From Aquanectria penicillioides (lineage: Eukaryota > Ascomycota > Sordariomycetes > Hypocreales > Nectriaceae), in NCBI GenBank assembly GCA_003415625.1, contig PYIU01000002.1:1674001-1738000 (forward strand): a stretch of 64,000 bases of DNA, written 5' to 3'. Positions 1 to 12,546 of the stretch are shown one piece after another. The translations under genes and the position numbers were made by a program. Every line of letters begins with the position of its first letter. Within the stretch, counting starts at the first letter, position 1. The notes below the pieces were generated by a model. It was not told where the DNA came from and made no database searches. It saw only the letters and a list, made by a program, of their open reading frames with translations.

Positions 1-84
1 CCAACCAGCCAACCCGAAAACGAAACCCTTTCAGCCAAATTCCGGAGCCCCCCTTAAAAAAAACGCCGCGCATGCAGAGAGGTA

Positions 85-1137
85 TTATACAGAACCGAGA
101 CGGAGGAGAGCCTCAACGGCTTCTCGCTCCTGTGCGTCAGAGGTGCCCGCCAACGCCGAAAAGTCGATATTTGCTGGTTGAGGTGGCCGCGCCATGCCGG
201 AGCTAGCGAAGGTGCGAAGTCCACCTGGAGAATATACAGAAGAAGAAAAGAAGCCGCGGTCCGACTGAGCCGCGGCCATGTTGGAGTAGGATTCGGCTCG
301 AAGGGCAGCAGCGCCTACAGTTGCCCAATCCTCGTCGTCAGTCGCATCCTCGGGATCATCATTCATGACGACATCGTCGTCAGGAGCCTCTGAGCATGAA
401 GCTGATGCGGAGCCGTCCATGGACATCTTGTCGGCTTCATTTTCATCCATGGAGATGTCGTGGTCATCGTCATGCGAGAAGTGAATCGAATCACCACCAC
501 TTGACGCAGCGACCCTGGGGCGGTCCTGTCCTCTACCTCCAGCCTTGGTGATGGGAATGGCAGCGCCATATGACGAAGGAGGCGTCCCCTGGCGGTGTCG
601 CGCAGGTTGTCCTCGCTGGCGGGCATCCCATCGACCCCATCCCACCTTCTCAAATTCCACCTCTCCGTCCAATCCACCTCCTTCTCCCCCTCGTCCTTCC
701 AACGCTCCGACAACCAGTCTCCGTGCCTTGGTGGGAGGGATACCTGAGAACCCCGGTACAGAGGTGGTCAGATATCCCATAATGTGTCTGATAGCTAGAG
801 GTCCGTGGTTGAGCAGGATCTCCGGCAGGTGGTATTTGGCAAGCAGGGAGCTGGTGATGGCGCCCGAGGCCTCGAGCAATGCAGGCGAGACCGATCGGCG
901 CTGATCAGTCGGGTCCTGAAGATCTAGGTCTGAGTCGATAGGCTCAAGCCTGGCCTTCTGGAGTTGCGCCTTGAGCCCATGAGGCGGCAGGGCGGGAGAG
1001 ATGGAATTAGGGGGGGTAGGGAGGGGTTGAGATCGTGTCACAGTCGCAGGGACACTCCGAGCCGCTACAGCAGTTAAGTTGTCTCGGCTCAAGGAGGCCT
1101 GGGGGATATCGCGGGCAGCCGCTGCCATGGTAGCCAT
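85..1137 (-). CDS. STB3: Sin3-binding protein Stb3-like
   Basis: Single-exon gene, 350 residues. Residues about 85-165 match the Stb3 family core: SLLAKYHLPEILLNHGPLAI, then a TSVPGFSGIPPTKARRL segment and FEKVGWGRW. In yeast Stb3 binds ribosomal RNA processing element (RRPE) promoter sites and recruits the Sin3 histone deacetylase under TORC1 control; that role is carried over here by family. A long acidic, low-complexity stretch (about 215-275, rich in D, E, S and M) follows. The C-terminus EREAVEALLRLGSV is a short amphipathic helix, a plausible Sin3-contact or conserved tail motif. The start is the first of two near ATGs (ATGGCTACCATG), and no intron is needed. The gene faces the window's left edge, with the large 1138-5345 spacer upstream. 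Confidence 0.85.
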   Translation of the reverse strand: MATMAAAARDIPQASLSRDNLTAVAARSVPATVTRSQPLPTPPNSISPALPPHGLKAQLQKARLEPIDSDLDLQDPTDQRRSVSPALLEASGAITSSLLAKYHLPEILLNHGPLAIRHIMGYLTTSVPGFSGIPPTKARRLVVGALEGRGGEGGGLDGEVEFEKVGWGRWDARQRGQPARHRQGTPPSSYGAAIPITKAGGRGQDRPRVAASSGGDSIHFSHDDDHDISMDENEADKMSMDGSASASCSEAPDDDVVMNDDPEDATDDEDWATVGAAALRAESYSNMAAAQSDRGFFSSSVYSPGGLRTFASSGMARPPQPANIDFSALAGTSDAQEREAVEALLRLGSV

Positions 1138-4100
1138 GATTACCGGTATTCGGTTATGTGAGTTCGCTTCCGAACGGATCTGGGGGTAATGATGTCAGAC
1201 ACAGATGCTTTCCTAAATGCTGGTGATGGTGATGATGATAGTGAGAATGGACAAATGGTACAAAGCGACACGGCCTCGTATAAAAGGGAAGGCAAGCAGG
1301 GTATGATGGAGGCGATATAGGATGTTGGTTGTTGACTCATGCAGCGCGCGCGCAAGGCGAAGCCAATACGTACCTGGTTCAGAAGCCTTGAGGACTAATC
1401 GCTGACAACACTGAAGCTGGAGCGACGAAACGATATGGATGGCGGGCCTGGCAGAGCTTGACGCGATGATCTGGACTGTGACAGATGACTCTGGATGTGA
1501 ATGTGTGTTTCCTGTGTATTTGTTTGTTGCTTGGAGAAGAGGGAAGGGAGGGAGGGAGATGCGAAGACCGGATACAAGTACATGTAAGAGCGTCAGGGCA
1601 GGTGAGCAGGAGCCTTGTGAGTCTTTTGGTACGTATCTCGAGGTACGTACATAAAGCGATAGGCACAGCTCGGGGGGAGGGAGGTAGGATACGGGGGGCG
1701 TGTGAGTGTGGGAGACTCGTTCTCGAGTGTGTGTGTGGATGTGTGATATTTTGGTGCCAAGACAACGCCCAAGTGCTAGTGACACGCCTCCCTCCTAATC
1801 CAACCATCCACTCTCCCTCCGTTCTCTTTCACGCCAGTGCCGGACAGTCAGTGCCCAGCAATATGGAACCCACAGTATGATGGCCCTGCGTGCTGTGGGT
1901 GCAATATTTTAGTTACATAGTAGATTATGTAGTGCCGGAGTGCTTCAGCGTTTGAGTGCTGTAGGTACGGAGTACGGCGACCAAGTTATGCAGGTAAGCC
2001 CGGCGTGGGCGGGTCTCAGAAGCCCTCAAGCAGCCCGTGTTTTCTTCCATTCATCCTGGGAGGGGGGCGTCGTTCTAGCGCCTACAGTGGCTTGCTGATA
2101 AGGTTGTAGGGAATGCGACGCCCACCAGCGTGAGCGTGGCCTCTGTTTCCCAGTTGCCTCGGGCCTGGGGATGAGAAGGCCTGATGGAACCCGGATCTGT
2201 GCGTCCGAGATATGTCTCATCTCGAAAGTCCCTCTACAGTGTTCATCATTCTGTTATTCTTTTTTCTTCTGCGCTCAGATTTAATAAACCTCCTTTTTTT
2301 TTTTTTGTGTGCACTCAACACACGACCCAAGTCAGTGCATTCCGCCATCTCTCCCGGATCCTCTTCCGCCTGGGGCCGGTAGTCCAGGGAGACGGAACAC
2401 AACGCAGTTGGAGCAGCCTAGGGGAGACTATCCGGGTAAGCGAAACGAGACAATGACACTTTCATTCTGCGCAGAGTCCACCACGAGGCTCGTTCTTTGA
2501 CAGTCTGATTTCTTTTTTTTTCTTCTTTCTGAAAATTCTTCAATCCCCTGAACGGCCAAGCATCAGGGCTCGAAGCCTAAGGATCGGGGCATTTCGGCTG
2601 ATGCTTGATGGTCTCTGGGGGGCCACGATGCCGTGGAGTCAACCGAGAGAGGTGGGCATGCACACTGGAAACAATGGGGTCCTGTTCACCGGCGACCGAC
2701 CCGACGCTTGCTTAGGTCGTTCTTCAACATCGTCATTGTGCTTTCTTCGTCCAAGTTTGATACATCCGGCATCAATAAAAAAAAAACTTCATCAGACGGA
2801 CATTCTGATGTACAGGCCCTCGCCTCACCCTCGTGCCGATGACGGCTGGCCCTCATCTTCCCAACCACAGGACTCGGTCCTCTTCTCACGCCTCCGACCT
2901 GTTAGTTGCCCCGTAAAATGCCACAAAGTCCGGGGATCTGTTAGCGCGCACACTTCCCAGCAGCGCAAGTCCATTCGACAGCTCCCTCAGGAATCAGGCC
3001 AACGCCTCCCACACATAAGCCCACGAGTGCCACGGGGCCCGAGAGATTGGGGCAATGTCGGGGATAGCTTTTGGCTGAGAACTGCACTCTTCCGCTAGTC
3101 ACCTCATCCTCACCCGGCGGGGCGATCCAAAACCCTGGATTTTGACGCCGAGCTTGATTAATTGACTGATTGATCGAGGTGTGCGTGGCTATTGGTGGCG
3201 GGAAACCCAATGGGGCCAGGGCATCATAAGCAAGAAATCGCACATGTTCTCAGTTATTGTCGTCATGATGAAGACTTGGGCGAAAACACAACACATCACG
3301 TTCTCAGAAACATGGCCGTCGTCATGACTTGCAGCCCCCATCCCCGTACCCAGCGCGACGACGCATCGAAGCCGGGACCAGAGTGGGTTCGTTGCCAGGA
3401 AGTGGCCCCTAATAACGTTGCCTGCCATCTGGCATATAGCAGGATCTCATAAAAGCCGAAACCAATTTCCAACGCCCTTCCAGGCCATCAGGGGCGAATG
3501 CGACCAGGGCGTGAAAGGAGTGGTGAGACATTGCAAGAAATTTTTTGGTTCCCAATTGCTCATTATGTGCATATGTAGGCACTGGCACACATGCAAATTC
3601 GAATTGTAGAAGAATCTAGAGACAGTGGCCAGGCAGCCGGTTTGCAAGAGCAATACGGACTAGAGGGGCGTGGCGTTATCAGCCCGGGCCTCCTGGACTT
3701 GATGGGTACTCGTTTTGTTCCCGTGGCACCGTGTCGTCTCCTAGCACCCGCACGGTCTCATCACCACATTCATCATCCCAAGCTGATTGCCCATTTCGCC
3801 CCTGGAATTGTGTGTTGGCGTGTGTGTGGTGTGCGTGTGTGTGTTTGTTTGTGTATCGTTGTCCCCCATCGCGCCAACGTTGGCGTCAAGATAACAGCAA
3901 CCCTAATACCTAATTAATGTTCACAGGACCCCGATCATTCAGGGTTAATAAGTGTAATCGGAATTCGTCAGTAGCCCTAGCCTTTAGATAGATTGCTCCA
4001 TTTCAGTGACCTGATAAGCATCGTGGCATTTTCGCGTCCCCCATGACAAGCCCATCCCGTGGCACTCTCTCGAGCGCAATCCACCTCCCCGCCTCCGCCT

Positions 4101-5345
4101 GGTGGTGTCCCACTCACTGTCGATATGGAACCCAACCAGGCAGTCTGGGTTCCCATCGTAGCAGCCAGAATGTCGTGATGGATGGTCGTCCAGGTATCTA
4201 AATGGCTGCTGTCCCGACGTACCTGCTGAACAACAGCCCGAGGTTCGAAACGGGCAAATTCGCGCAATGCCTCCCACCCTCTTCCACGCACCCACGGTTT
4301 CCCACGCTGCCGCACGACCGCCGAGCTTGCGTACCTGTCAGCGGCAGACTCTCGCCCCGGCAGGTTGACGTGCAACCATCACGTTCCTCGTGGCCCCCCC
4401 TCTGATTGGGCTCGTGATGCCGTAATTATTAGTGACCAACTCTGCTCTGGACAGGCATCATCGCGCAACAGGGCTCTCTACCACAGACAGTGGAGGCCCT
4501 GGGCTTGCGAAACTTCCCCTCCTAGGTGCCTCCTCGAATCACGGATTCCGGCCGCCAGCCTTGCTTGGCCCATCATCCATTGACACGACCCCACGTTGTA
4601 CAACGCTGCATCGTCGGCCTTCCTCAAAAGGCGACACTTCTCCATGCTTTTCAGTTGCCGCCCAGCCACAAAGAGGGGGCACAATGGGGGCCACGGGGGC
4701 GCGCGCATTGATAGCGACTCGCCAACCCAACCGCCACTGGTTCGTTCTGTCTCCCCATCAATCCCGTTGCCCCGCGCCTGCTGCACCCAAAGGTGTTGAT
4801 GGCCCATTGCAACTTGCGGGGGTTAAGAGAAGCCGGCCCTACATCAAGTGATCCCGGTCTATCCCGCTCCGGCTCGTCGTGCGGAGGAGGCGTGAATCCA
4901 ATGTCCCAACTGAGCGGTTGACGCACAACGCCATTCTGCTTGCTGCCGTGTCCACTCAATTCGTTACATTGTCTCGATGTGGGCGCATCGCAATGACGCT
5001 TTCGGCAAGAGTGACCCCGCCGCCATATACTCCGCACTGAGGGGGGTGTTGATTATATGCCGCCGCCGTGTTTCGAGTCGAATCGACAAGATGCTCAATC
5101 ACATCATCGGGATCGTACGTGTGCATAAGCTTATTGGTTAATAGGCTTGATATCGGTCGCCGGGTTTCGGAAAGTCGCTCCCTCCGGAATGGGGGGCTAC
5201 GGGTATAGCTCCGATGGATCTTCAACAACCCTAGATTCGGCAAATCGAACCTCGTGATACCGTCGATGTTGTCCAACTTTCGTTGTGGGCTGTGGCCTTG
5301 ACTAAGGGCCTACGAGCCCTGGACAACCGAGCATCCTCCTGTCCG
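1138..5345. other. 4.2 kb gene-free spacer
   Basis: No open frame here has conserved motifs, and overlapping frames on both strands look like random GC-rich reading. It holds A/T runs (for example T13 near 2298-2310 and A10 near 2780) and a TG-rich patch near 3815-3865. It contains the upstream region of STB3 and the 3' flank of TOP3. I see no tRNA, 5S rRNA or transposon terminal structure. Confidence 0.6.
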
Positions 5346-7613
5346 TCAACTTGACGGGCGAGCGAAGACAAACTCGCGGCATGCCTATTTTGGTAAGAGT
5401 CAGTGATAAGTCGCCCCTCTTGCCGCATAGATGGAAACCTACTGCTCGCAAAACATAAAGTTTCTCTTGTGTCTGCATGAAGACATGGTGATACTGGGCA
5501 ATGCTCTCTCGAAGCACAGCTTCCTTGGTTGTACGCCCTTCGCAGATTGCTTTCATCTTCAATTCCATCTCTTTGCGCAGAAATGGTTTGCCGAGGCTTG
5601 TCTCGAAATTCATGCGATCGAAGCCTAGGATCAGGGCGACTCCTAGCTGCGTAGGTACGAATACCTTTACGCCCCTCCGATTACCGGCAGATGAGGCTCC
5701 TCCCCGGCCTCTCCCGCCTCTCCCGCCTCTCCCGCCTCGTCCGCCTCGTCCTCGGCCTCCTCTTGCGGGCGGGGTATCGTCCGGCTCCTCGTCGTCTGCT
5801 GGTGCTTGTCCTGATCGCTCGATTGTTGCAACATATTCCCTGTCTTGGATCTTTTGGATGTGCTCGGCCATGGTTGCGTCAGTGCCAATTCCATTAGCAT
5901 CCATTAAAGCGATGAGATCGGCCTCAGTGAGATAACCAGGAGGCGATGTCTTTCCTTCTGTCATCATGGCCTCTGTCGGCGTGAGCCGTTCCCCCACTGT
6001 AAATTTCGGCAGCTCGGCCGTATTGTTCCAGCTCTCGTAAACAAAAACATCGAGATAATTTCTCTCCAATACGATGACTCCATGAGCGCTAAAAGTCTCG
6101 TCCCCATAATCAATGTCGATGTCGGTCGCCATACCTTTAGCATCGTCGGAGCAGCAGGCCAAGAAACGACGAACGACATATTCGTAGAGCCGACCTTCGT
6201 CGAAGTTCAAGACACTTGGTGCAGCATACGTGATTGGGTGGATCGGTGGATGAGCCTTGTCATCATGCCGGCCTTCCCTTGGTTGTTGGAAGGCACCATC
6301 CGCGAGACCTTGTGCAAATTGTCCCCATCTCTGATCTGGGGTTTGTTTCTGGACGAGGGCTCTCAAATTCATACCTTTGTCAAACCGATCAGTTTCAGTT
6401 CTCGGATAACTAATAAATCCCTTGTTGTAGAGCTCTTCGGCGATCTTCATCGCTTGCTGACCACTCATACGCAGAAGGCGCGTTGCCGCCTTTTGGAGCT
6501 CAACCGTCGTAAGGGGCAGAGGTTTGAACTTTCGGGTCGGTTTCTCCTGAACCCTAGATACTGTGGCAGTCTTAGATGAGAGACATCTCTCATATAAAAT
6601 CACTGTTGACATCCGGTCAAAAAGGCGATTACGCTGCCAATTGAAGTTGACTTTCTTGCCGTCTTGACTATGCATCACTTTAATGCTCCAGAATGATTCT
6701 GGCACAAAGTTTTTCACACGAAAATATCGATCCACGACGAAGCCAAGGGTTGGGAATTGGCATGATCCTATCTTGTCAGCATTGTCTTGAAACTTGGGGG
6801 GAGTGTTTACCATAACTAAGAGTTAAGTTTTCCATTGGCCCGCCCAATGGCCTCAGACTATTCGTCATATATCGTGTGAAGGCATAGCCAATGCGAAGAT
6901 CTAGCTCGATCCTAGTAGCAACTGCATCGACTTGTTTTTGATCCAAATCGGCCAACCTCCGCGCTGCTGATAAGACGTGACTAAGATTTACTTGTTAGCC
7001 GTAGTTTGAAGGGCAACAGTTGATAGTGCACATACGCTCGTTCGACGTTGCTAAATCTAGCCCGCTTGATTTGAATGCCAGCATTCCCCGCTTGGGCCGC
7101 TTTGACAATTTCATGACCAATGTGTTCTCCCTCGCGATCGCAATCTGTCCAGATTACCAGGAGTTGAGCATAGCGAGCCTGGGACTCGAGATTCTTGGCG
7201 ATTGATTTCTTGTCCTAATAAAGATCTGTTTAGCGCTGTATTTCTGAGGGCTCGTGGATGCTTACATCATGGATGCTCGTAACCACTGGGGCTCTAAAAA
7301 GTGCCTCTGGCGGAGGGTGACTCCAATTCTTATATTCCGGTGTAAATTCAACATTGGTCAAGTGGCCAGTAACACAAGTCATGGTGACGGAGCATTTTCC
7401 CCACGGTGCGCCAAAATCAAATTCGAATGAGTAATTCTTGATGTATTGGTTCCGTGTGTTGTGCTAGGTTGGTTAGTTAGCATTCCAGTCGGTCAATGGG
7501 CGTGGTGAGCAGCCGATATTGCTTCAACTCACTCTTTGAAGAGAGCCACCAGACAGATGGCCAGCTACAGCCTTTGAAATGGATGGCTTCTCGGCCACAC
7601 ACAGGACTCGCAT
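5346..7613 (-). CDS. TOP3: DNA topoisomerase III (type IA)
   Basis: Six exons (7613-7533, 7463-7266, 7214-7036, 6980-6811, 6767-5443, 5384-5346) give 663 residues, close to yeast Top3 (656). The TOPRIM domain starts MRVLCVAEKPSISKAVAGHL and carries the metal-binding DCDRE at 117-121. The catalytic tyrosine is Y330 in GFISYPRTETDRF. GIGTDATMAEHIQ and FVPTQLGVALI mark the conserved core. The protein cleaves one DNA strand through a 5' phosphotyrosine and acts with RecQ helicase and Rmi1 to dissolve recombination intermediates. There are no C-terminal zinc fingers, as in yeast Top3. An arginine-glycine repeat (about 545-566) interrupts the core. The fourth intron (6768-6810, 43 nt) joins LSYG to SCQFPTLG. 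The last 58-nt intron removes a non-conserved tail and ends the protein in ACREFVFARPSS. Confidence 0.95.
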
Positions 7614-8295
7614 TTTTGCATCTCAGGGGGGCCGTTTGATGTCGAATCTAGATTGCCAAGGTCAAAGGAGCGCGATCTAACGTGAGTGGTCTCGGCTGGG
7701 TTGCGGAAGACAGGGCAACAGACGCGTTTGAGGTCTGAGGTCTGAGGTCTGAGATCCGAGGTTTGAGCCTAGGAAGCTTCGTACCACCACCACTCCTGCC
7801 TGAGGCTGGTCACTTATTCCCTTGAAGGTCTCTCGGATGGCTACCTCAAGCCACAAATGTGCGGGCTTCGCTTCCATTCACTGCAGCCTTTCCCAGCCTC
7901 GAAAATTTGAAATGCCAAGTCCACCTGTCGTCAACGGGGAGGAGATCGTTACGCGTTTTCAACAAGGTCATGAATTTTAGCTTGGCTTTGTCCACGGCAG
8001 TCCACCGATGTTTTGGCGGGTCTCAGTGAAAAAGCACCAGCCACAACGGCTCCATCCTCTGGCCAGTCCATGGCTACAGGGGATTAATTTCTATCCCCAC
8101 AGCCTGTGCTCAGCAGACTGATTGGAGCCTTGGCGGGGCCATCCACAAGGTGGCGCATGCCCCCGCTCCCTAACCTCTCACCCGCCAAATCTATGACGTT
8201 GCTGCACAGAGCTCTGGACAACATCCTGACATCCCTTGCAACCACACCAAAGTGTCGATTCAAATTCCCCCATCTCGACGTTACAGGTTCTGATA
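7614..8295. other. Divergent promoter region TOP3 / DUF1295
   Basis: Upstream DNA shared by two divergent genes. It contains a short tandem repeat of GAGGTCT at about 7730-7752. No conserved frame was found. The TTG-initiated reading just before 8296 is not used, because the first in-frame ATG at 8296 begins the conserved protein. Confidence 0.5.
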
Positions 8296-9514
8296 ATGGC
8301 TCTCCCAATGCTCCAGTCCATACAGGACTGCGGGAATTTCTCGAAAACGGTCGAGCCCTACTTGCCTCAGCTCTACACCCTGCCCGATCGGATCCTTGAA
8401 AACATTGCCAGCCCGAACGCATTGAAGCAATTGTACATCGAGACGAACCCGCTCATCTCAGCGTTTGCGGGCTCCGTGGCCTTTGCCTTTGTTTTCCTGG
8501 TCGTGTCCGAGTTCAATCGGAACTGGTCGCAGGTTGACCGTATGTGGAGTCTCCTCCCTACAATGTACATTGCACACATTGCCATCTGGGCCCGGCTTGC
8601 TGGGGTACCACACGCTCGTGTCGATCTCGTTGCTATTTTCAGCATAATCTGGAGTGTAGGAATATCTCCCAAAGCGCAGTTTATTGGTTACCCTAACAGC
8701 GGTTTTTGCAGTGCCGATTGACCTATAATTACTGGCGCAAGGGTGGGTATAATATCGGCTCTGAGGATTACAGATGGTGAGTAAGACGGTGAGATGTGTC
8801 CAATGAGGCACGTAGCTTATTTTTTGCAGGGCCATTGTCAAAAGGAATATTCCTGCGATCCTTTTCTTCGTACTTAACGTCACTTTCATTTCATTCATCC
8901 AAAGCGTCCTTCTATTCGCTATTTCCGGGGTACCCGCATACGCCATTCTCTTATCCTCCCAGTTCGAAGAAGGCGTTACAACCTCTGATCTATCATATAT
9001 GGCTGTGGAGATTGCCCTCGTCCTCAGTGAATGGATCAGTGACGGCCAACAGTGGAGTGAGTCCCAAAAATCCCTTGGTTGACGGAGGTTAACATGCCCC
9101 AAAGCGTATCAAACTGCCAAGTATCAGTACCAAAAGAATGCCAAGCTCCCTAAAGGTTTCAAGCAAGCCGATCTTGACCGAGGGTTCATCACATCTGGAA
9201 TGTGGGGTTACAGCAGACACCCCAATTTCTTCGCTGAGCAGATGATATGGTTTGTCTTGTATCAATGGAGCTGCTTCGCGACAAACACTCTCTTCAGTTG
9301 GACTTTTACAGGATCTGCATGCCTAATCCTGCTCTTCCAAGGATCGACCTGGCTCACTGAGCTAATTACGGCTGGAAAATACCCCGAGTATAACTTGTAC
9401 CAGAAGCATGTTGGCATGTTTTTCCCAACCTCTTTGCATGCCTATCAAGCCCCGGCACCAAAGCCCAAGGTCATCAAGACCAGCGAACTGGCAAGCCGTA
9501 AGCAAAAGAAGTAG
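8296..9514 (+). CDS. DUF1295 / steroid 5-alpha-reductase-like membrane protein
   Basis: Four exons (8296-8655, 8712-8776, 8830-9056, 9105-9514) give 353 residues. The protein has several hydrophobic segments and the family signatures RLTYNYWRKGGYNIGSEDYR and GMWGYSRHPNFFAEQ, the latter close to the C-terminal cofactor-binding motif of the steroid 5-alpha-reductase/ICMT-like fold. DUF1295 proteins are multi-pass ER membrane proteins thought to be NADPH-dependent reductases or methyltransferase-like enzymes; the substrate is unknown. The lysine-rich tail ends SRKQKK, resembling an ER-retrieval KxKxx/KKxx-type tail. The start at 8296 (MALPMLQSIQD) was chosen over an upstream non-ATG extension. 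All introns are 48-56 nt with GT-AG ends. Confidence 0.88.
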
Positions 9515-9724
9515 ATAGGGGCAACGGCGACAAGGCTACACTATATGTGGTGGTTCTGAGGCAGTATCCGTCATATTAGTGGCGTTAAGAATAGAACTTT
9601 CAGGTTATAGAAAAGATCAGGAGAATAGGGGAGTCCGGATGAGGTGGTTTCAACGTGTGGGGTCGGGTTCAGTAGATGGAGAAATGATTCATGCGGTCTA
9701 GAATTCTATCAAGTTTAATCTATT

Positions 9725-10798
9725 TTAAGCGCCCAGTCTAAGATCGCTCAGTTTGTCGGCATAAAACGAGGGAACGGCGATAGGGTCTTCCTTTTCCCAA
9801 TCGGCCTTCTGGTTGACGCCAGTTGCAACATGCAAGGTCCCACCGAGCTTTCCTTCAACACCGAACTTGATATCGGTATTGAGTCGATCGCCAATCATGC
9901 ATGTCCGGGCCCTGTCAAGCTGGAACTTGCCCTCGACGGCGTCCATCATAGCCTGGCTAGGCTTGCCGAGAGCCAGAGGTTGTTGGCCCGAAGCATTGAC
10001 CAAAGGGACATGTACCGACCCAGCGCCCAGGAAGAAGTCATGGTGCATGGGCAATGTAGAGTCGACGTTGGTGGCAAGGAAAAGGGCTCCACGCTTCAGG
10101 TAGTGCATGCCTATAGCGAGCTTCAGGTAGTTGATATGGAAGTCAAGGCCGCACAGGACGACGCCAACTTCGGGGTCCAAGAGAGAGCCATCGGCGATAG
10201 CCTTGAAGTCTTCCGGGGTGATGTCCCTTCGATAGGCCGGGTCTGTGCCCCCGATATAGAGGACGCCCTCAGACTCCAACTCCTTTTCAATGCCCAACTC
10301 ACCAATGATGTAGACCTTGTTCTTGCCCTTGGGGAGCTTCAGGATACGCGAGATGTAAATGGCAGCTGAGTAGCTGGAGCCGAAGATATCATCGACCTCA
10401 CTGGGAATACCCAGGTTGGTGAGCTTCTTTATATACTCACTGCGGGATTTGGTTGAGTTGTTGGTCACAAAAACGGTTCTCTTTCCTTCAGGGTGTCAGT
10501 GGCTGTCGCAACGTGGTGCTGGGATTCGCAAGACCTTTGGATCTCAACATGTCAATAGTCTCGGGAACTCCCTCAAAGATATGATCGCCTGACCAGAGCA
10601 CGCCTGCAGCTTTTAATTCCTGGACCTCGTCCTAGTCTTTGGAAGCCATACCATCGCAGTCAAAGAGGAAAGTCTGCCCATTGGCGTGAGTGTTTTGTAC
10701 CTCTGACTCAGAACGACTAAATCACTCACATCAAACTTGTCAATGAATTCACTGATTGCGGCCTTGTCGCCAGTGAGGTACTTTGGAGGGGATGTCAT
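9725..10798 (-). CDS. PHO13: HAD phosphatase Pho13 (4-nitrophenylphosphatase / phosphoglycolate phosphatase type)
   Basis: Four exons (10798-10730, 10673-10652, 10603-10535, 10485-9725) give 306 residues, close to yeast Pho13 (312). Motif I is FLFDCDGVLWSGD, with the nucleophile Asp, split across a 22-nt micro-exon and the next exon. Motif II is VTNNST, motif III the lysine of LGKPSQAM, motif IV MIGDRLNTDI. The family repairs toxic glycolytic side products such as phosphoglycolate and 4-phosphoerythronate in the cytosol. The third intron (10486-10534, 49 nt) has the unusual donor GTCTTG but a good CTGAC branch site, and removing it restores RSKGKRTVFVTNN exactly. The gene is convergent with the DUF1295 gene, 210 bp apart. 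Confidence 0.93.
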
Positions 10799-12150
10799 AT
10801 TGGAGGGGTCGAATCAATAAGACGGTGTCTAGATCTTGACCGTTTGTTGGGTGGAAGAATGGACGCTGAATGGATGCATGCAGCGATTTTGTGTCCGGTG
10901 AGGTCGTCGGGCTTAGTCATTGACCAACTCGAGGCAATTTAGGTCCGTGAAGATCGTCGTAAAATCGCAACCTCAAGAGTACCTCGCTCATTTCCAGTAC
11001 TGGTGCCATTAAAACCACGAGAAACTCGGGGATCAGGAGGCGCCATATACACTACAAGAAGACACTACATTACAAATAGCGAGCACTGAGTAAGTATTGA
11101 GAGTCAGAATTCTCCCAACTCTTCCTTGACTGGCTGGTACAGGGTAGGGCGTTCACCCAGGAGGCCGGTTGGCCCATGTCGCCCCGCTGACATCATATCG
11201 ATTCAGAGTCACGAACCGTCGGAAAAAAAAAAGCCGTTGGCCTGTCATTCACATGTGAGATTAGATCCGTGAGCCGGATTGTCTCAAACGGCATTGGGGA
11301 TTTCCCGAAAACATCCATCCGAAAAGTGGTCGTCACCACGCGACGATAAAGAAGTAGCACAGCCGGGATTCGGGGAGCCAGATGGAGGGTTGAAGGCCCA
11401 ACGGCGCCAGTGCCATTGGCTCATTGTTTTCAAGCCTGGTCCCGCGGCCGCGAGTAATGTCAGGCATAGTCCGTATGCTGTCATATGCAAATTCTCACGG
11501 GTCCACGGAAGCAAATCACACACAGAACCAGAATTATCCCCAGCTCCCATGCCCGCCCCCTCCACCAACTTTGAATGGAGGGACTGCTCACCGAGTCTAT
11601 TTGTGACACAGGGAAACCCACACCGCCCGAGGATGCCCGTGGCCGGGTGGGGGAGTTCTGAGGTGTCAGAGTGTTGGAGGTGGAGTCGGGGACCCTGAAG
11701 CTAAGGCCGTAAGGGTGGAAGGTGTCCGAAGTAGCCGCTAATTTATGCTACTTTTAGTAGACCCTGAACAGCCTGGAGCTCATGATGGAATGCATCGGCA
11801 GCTCCTTGCGCATGCCGTGGGCCGTCAATTCCACTCTTATACATCTCTCAGTGCAATCTTCTTGTGGACGTGGCTCTTGGAGACAGGCTGGAAGCCGAAC
11901 CCCGATCCTTGAGGTGGGCACGCGACACATCACCGTAGCCCAGCCGGAAGCCCTCTGCAACTAGCCGGACTGCACAGCACAACTGGGTTTTCAGCACAGC
12001 TGTGCTTGTTTGTCTCTTCGCGCCAAAGAAAATTCTCGCTTCTCTCTTTCTCTTCAAGCTTCTCCAACCGCCGCTGACCAAAACGCCTCCTCCCAACGCA
12101 AACAACCATCGCGGCCTACTTCCTCGCTCGCTTTCAGTTGAAAACCCACC
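10799..12150. other. Spacer between PHO13 and the small unknown gene
   Basis: About 1.35 kb without a credible gene. It holds an A10 run near 11222. The last ~150 bp are CT-rich (around 12030-12150), the usual look of a filamentous-fungus core promoter upstream of the ATG at 12151. Confidence 0.5.
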
Positions 12151-12546
12151 ATGGCCACTCCAGTCACGGGCCATGGCGATTCGACGTCGGACTCCACGTC
12201 GGTTATCAGCAAGTCATCAGCCCCTGAAATCACACCTTCGTCCACTCCAGGCCTCAGGACTGAGGATGGATGTGACACTTGCAAAATTGGCGCCAGGCCC
12301 CTTCCCGCCCTCCAACGGGAGTTCCCCAAGCCACCCGAGGAAGTCGACGTTAAGTCTATGCTCGACCGACAGCCAGGGCGCTGGTCCATCCAGGGCCAAA
12401 TCGAGGCCAACCAGCATAGAGTCAAGGTCGACCCCACCACCACCGAGGAGTTGAAGGACCGACGAGTGCGAGACTTTGAGGCCGCAAAGAAAGATCTTCT
12501 GGCTTTCCGTGACAACTTTCAGCCACCCAGTCAAGGAAGTTTGTAA
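12151..12546 (+). CDS. Small unknown fungal protein (131 aa)
   Basis: I do not recognise this protein. The single-exon frame starts in a good context (CCACCATGGCC) below a CT-rich leader. The N-terminal third is Ser/Thr/Pro-rich and looks disordered. The middle holds a CDTC pair (two cysteines) and a PLPALQREFPKPPEEVDVK stretch. The C-terminal part, with RVRDFEAAKKDLLAFRDNF, is predicted helical and charged. There is no signal peptide and no membrane segment. Codon use and start context favour a real gene, but no function can be assigned. It lies 288 bp from the convergent TMEM205-like gene. Confidence 0.6.
   Translation: MATPVTGHGDSTSDSTSVISKSSAPEITPSSTPGLRTEDGCDTCKIGARPLPALQREFPKPPEEVDVKSMLDRQPGRWSIQGQIEANQHRVKVDPTTTEELKDRRVRDFEAAKKDLLAFRDNFQPPSQGSL

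Noticed and set aside
4200..4900. Several 100-140 codon frames on both strands
   Set aside because: Mutually overlapping, without conserved motifs or plausible promoters.
11754..11960. Possible rRNA fragment (CCGTCAATTCC resembles the complement of a conserved 18S rRNA stretch)
   Set aside because: The match is about a dozen bases with no flanking similarity, so it is chance.
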